In this document: piece by piece, positions 61,996-64,000 of the stretch
Layout of the letters: the number at the start of each line of letters is the position of its first letter
Position numbering within the stretch: position 1 is the first letter of the stretch
From: Flavobacterium algicola
GTDB lineage: Bacteria; Bacteroidota; Bacteroidia; Flavobacteriales; Flavobacteriaceae
Assembly: GCF_022399565.1 (NCBI RefSeq)
Contig: NZ_JAJTUT010000001.1
Location: 919,336-983,335 of the forward strand
Length of the DNA: 64,000 nucleotides
Direction of reading: 5' to 3'
The notes under the pieces: generated by a model
Databases searched by the model: none
What the model was told of the DNA's origin: nothing
The model's input: only the letters and a program-made list of their open reading frames with translations
Program-made: the position numbers and the translations under genes

Positions 61996-62076
61996 GGTCC
62001 CGCTCTCCACTGTATCTCTTGTATTTGCTATCGCAATACAAGAGAATGCTCCCGAAACTTCGGGACGGTCGCGGCT
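61996..62076 (-). repeat. Dispersed palindromic repeat, copy 3
   Basis: Read on the minus strand: GCCGCGACCGTCCCGAAGTT, an extra small hairpin (CCCGAAGTTTCGGG), then CTCTTGTATTGC, loop GATA, GCAAATACAAGAG, and ATACAGTGGAGAGCGGGACC. The central hairpin and right part align closely with copy 1. It lies between the dnaE stop and the acyl-CoA dehydrogenase gene. Confidence 0.75.
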
Positions 62077-62205
62077 ATGAAGTACTATTAGGGAAATTAC
62101 AGACACCCATCTTCATCAAATTTTTACTATTACAAGGCAAACTCCCTACTATTCATTTTATTTTCCTTAAATTTAGTTTTGAATCCCAATCAAGACTACT
62201 TTTCT

Positions 62206-63384
62206 ATGAAACCAGACTTATTTCAAGCCCCTGATTACTATCTTTTAGATGATTTATTGACCGAAGAACACAAATTAGTTCGAGAGTCCGCAAGAGCTTG
62301 GGTCAAAAAAGCAGTATCACCCATTATCGAAGATTATGCCCAACGAGCCGAATTCCCCAAAGAACTCATTCCGGGTTTAGGCGAGGTTGGCGGTTTTGGT
62401 CCTTATATTCCAACAGAATATGGTGGCGCTGGATTGGACCAAATCTCTTATGGTTTGATCATGCAAGAACTAGAACGCGGAGATTCGGGGATTCGATCAA
62501 CAGCCTCGGTACAATCATCCTTGGTGATGTATCCTATCTGGAAATATGGGAACGAAGTGCAACGAAAAAAGTACTTACCTAAATTGGCATCAGGCGAATT
62601 CATGGGCTGTTTTGGTTTGACCGAGCCCAATTATGGCTCTGATCCAGGAAGTATGATCACCAATTTTAAAGACAAAGGCGATCATGTTGTTTTGAATGGT
62701 GCCAAAATGTGGATTTCAAATGCACCTTTTGCAGACATCGCCATCGTTTGGGCAAAAGATGAATCAGGACGCATTCATGGCCTTATAGTAGAGCGAGGCA
62801 TGGTTGGTTTTACAACACCCGAAACCCATAACAAATGGTCATTGAGAGCTTCAGCTACTGGTGAATTAATTTTCGATAATGTCAAAGTTCCCAAAATAAA
62901 TATATTACCCAACAAATCAGGTTTAGGAGCACCACTAGGTTGTTTGGATTCTGCTCGCTATGGCATTGCATGGGGAGCAATAGGTGCTGCAATGGATTGT
63001 TATGATACTGCATTGCGCTATGCCAAAGAACGCATACAGTTTGATAAACCTATAGCTGGCATGCAATTGCAGCAAAAAAAATTAGCAGAGATGATAACCG
63101 AAATTACCAAAGCGCAATTGCTCACTTGGCGATTAGGCGTTTTGCGAAACGAAAGCAAAGCAACAACTGCACAAATTTCAATGGCTAAAAGAAATAATGT
63201 CAATATGGCTATAGAAATTGCTCGCGAGGCAAGACAAATATTAGGCGGAATGGGAATCACCGGCGAATATTCGATCATGCGCCACATGATGAACCTTGAA
63301 TCGGTAATCACCTATGAAGGCACACATGATATACACCTGCTAATAACCGGATTGGATATTACTGGTATTTCTGCCTTTAAATAA
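62206..63384 (+). CDS. Acyl-CoA dehydrogenase, glutaryl-CoA dehydrogenase-like
   Basis: 392 residues from the ATG at 62206; a TTG at 62179 would add nine residues. Three-domain flavoprotein: the N-terminal helices include RSTASVQSSLVMYPI; the FAD/substrate blocks are CFGLTEPNYGSDPGSM and MWISNAPFADIAIVW; the C-terminal catalytic glutamate is E371 in SVITYEGTHDIH. The NLExVxTYEGTHDIH form and overall length match glutaryl-CoA dehydrogenases, which convert glutaryl-CoA to crotonyl-CoA in lysine and tryptophan breakdown. No other genes of that pathway are adjacent, so the exact substrate is not certain. Confidence 0.9.
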   Translation: MKPDLFQAPDYYLLDDLLTEEHKLVRESARAWVKKAVSPIIEDYAQRAEFPKELIPGLGEVGGFGPYIPTEYGGAGLDQISYGLIMQELERGDSGIRSTASVQSSLVMYPIWKYGNEVQRKKYLPKLASGEFMGCFGLTEPNYGSDPGSMITNFKDKGDHVVLNGAKMWISNAPFADIAIVWAKDESGRIHGLIVERGMVGFTTPETHNKWSLRASATGELIFDNVKVPKINILPNKSGLGAPLGCLDSARYGIAWGAIGAAMDCYDTALRYAKERIQFDKPIAGMQLQQKKLAEMITEITKAQLLTWRLGVLRNESKATTAQISMAKRNNVNMAIEIAREARQILGGMGITGEYSIMRHMMNLESVITYEGTHDIHLLITGLDITGISAFK

Positions 63385-63628
63385 TCTATTTTATTATATA
63401 AATAAGTCACAATAGCGAGATAATAATGTACATCTATCTGCATCGAAAATAAACATTCGATAAATCAATTTAAAAGTTCGCTGTGATAGAATTAAAATAT
63501 TCTGTTAGTCGAAACATACTGGTAGCTCATCGATATTTGATGATCTCAAAACCATATATTGACTATTTTCGTATCTATAATAGAAAGCCAACTGAAACAT
63601 TTATTAAAGTAATAATAAAATGTAAAGA

Positions 63629-63657
63629 AAGCTTCTCGATAACTAGAAGCTTTTTTA
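63629..63657 (+). terminator. Terminator-like hairpin
   Basis: AAAGCTTCT and AGAAGCTTT pair around CGATAACT, followed by TTT. It lies about 245 nt after the acyl-CoA dehydrogenase stop and 24 nt before the DUF3050 start; the AT-rich DNA in between (63385-63628) has no other feature I can support. Confidence 0.6.
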
Positions 63658-63681
63658 TATTTACATCAAAATTATCCAAAA

Positions 63682-64000
63682 ATGAACATTCAACACATCA
63701 ACGACAGTATTGAGAGTCAAAAAAATATATTATTAGAACATCCTCTTTACAACAAAGTAAAAACTATTGAAGACCTACAAGCTTTTCTTGAGGGACACGT
63801 CTATGCTGTTTGGGATTTTATGTCTTTATTAAAAGCACTTCAGTCAAAGTTAACATGTACAACAACACCTTGGTTTCCAACTTCAAACCCTCAAACCCGT
63901 TACTTAATAAATGAAATCGTTCTTGCAGAAGAAACTGATTTATCTATTGATGGTCGTCGTCAAAGTCATTACGAGATGTACATCGAGGCAATGAAAGATT
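63682..64000 (+). CDS. DUF3050 family protein (3' partial)
   Basis: The ATG at 63682 opens a frame that runs off the window after 106 codons. The visible part has the DUF3050 hallmarks: LLEHPLYNKVKTIEDLQAFL, EGHVYAVWDFMSLLKALQ, then NEIVLAEETDL and RQSHYEMYIEAM. The family has an all-helical haem-oxygenase-like fold with conserved histidines (here in GHVYAVWDF and SHYEMY) and is of unknown function, possibly metal-dependent oxidases. It is the final gene in the window. Confidence 0.85.
   Translation, partial: MNIQHINDSIESQKNILLEHPLYNKVKTIEDLQAFLEGHVYAVWDFMSLLKALQSKLTCTTTPWFPTSNPQTRYLINEIVLAEETDLSIDGRRQSHYEMYIEAMKD

Noticed and set aside
63483..63713. 76-codon frame upstream of and overlapping the DUF3050 start
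   Set aside because: It runs through the terminator-like hairpin and into the DUF3050 gene in another frame; composition looks random.

Overview
The window is AT-rich chromosomal DNA of a member of the Bacteroidota, almost certainly a Flavobacterium or close relative. The evidence is: two secreted proteins with type IX secretion sorting tails, a PorT-like outer-membrane barrel, a MurF-Alr fusion, a DNA polymerase III alpha subunit with a fused N-terminal exonuclease, promoters of the TTG-N16-20-TAnnTTTG type in front of several genes, and little Shine-Dalgarno signal. No phage, insertion sequence, CRISPR array or rRNA operon was seen.

Layout. 1-6.6 kb: the end of an exopolysaccharide locus (membrane-linked GH5-like glycosidase cut by the window edge, GT4 glycosyltransferase, Wzx-like flippase, and a divergent TPR/beta-barrel exporter-like protein). 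6.9-13.9 kb: a compact minus-strand operon that appears to be a complete nitric-oxide signalling phosphorelay: single-domain receiver, H-NOX, H-NOXA-PAS3 histidine kinase, FIST (NosP-like) protein, second histidine kinase, Hpt protein, LytTR DNA-binding regulator and a small putative membrane protein. It puts two unrelated NO/haem sensor families in one transcription unit and is the most interesting system here. 14-22.3 kb: housekeeping genes (MmcQ/YjbR, HemW, RuvC), a flippase-like protein with a GT2, two tandem DUF4184 membrane proteins, a lipoprotein, thioredoxin and a DUF58 protein. 22.3-23.1 kb: two identical tRNA-Asp genes whose downstream flanks share a covarying hairpin, then one copy of a dispersed palindromic repeat.

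23.1-39.9 kb: prolyl oligopeptidase, a TonB-dependent receptor with a His/Cys-rich small protein upstream (metal uptake is likely), Asd, MscL, MurF-Alr, a degenerate PAP2-like protein, a PorT-like barrel, tRNA-Ser(GGA), an MFS exporter, asparaginase, an acyltransferase, a TatD nuclease and an anti-sigma-like TPR protein. 40.5-42.6 kb: a NarL-type two-component system. 42.8-49.4 kb: a leucine biosynthesis cluster transcribed leuC, leuD, leuA-like, leuB, interrupted by a GxxExxY gene bracketed by CCGCAAAGGCGCAAAGG-type repeats and by a monooxygenase/methyltransferase pair. 49.4-57.1 kb: very AT-rich DNA with an AraC regulator and two large type IX-secreted surface proteins (BspA-like LRR; SprB-like repeats plus LamG). 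57.4-64 kb: exonuclease-DnaE fusion, a glutaryl-CoA-dehydrogenase-like enzyme and the start of a DUF3050 gene.

Two further members of the palindromic repeat family lie at 57.2 kb and 62.0 kb. All functional calls rest on reading motifs in the translated sequence; no database search was run.
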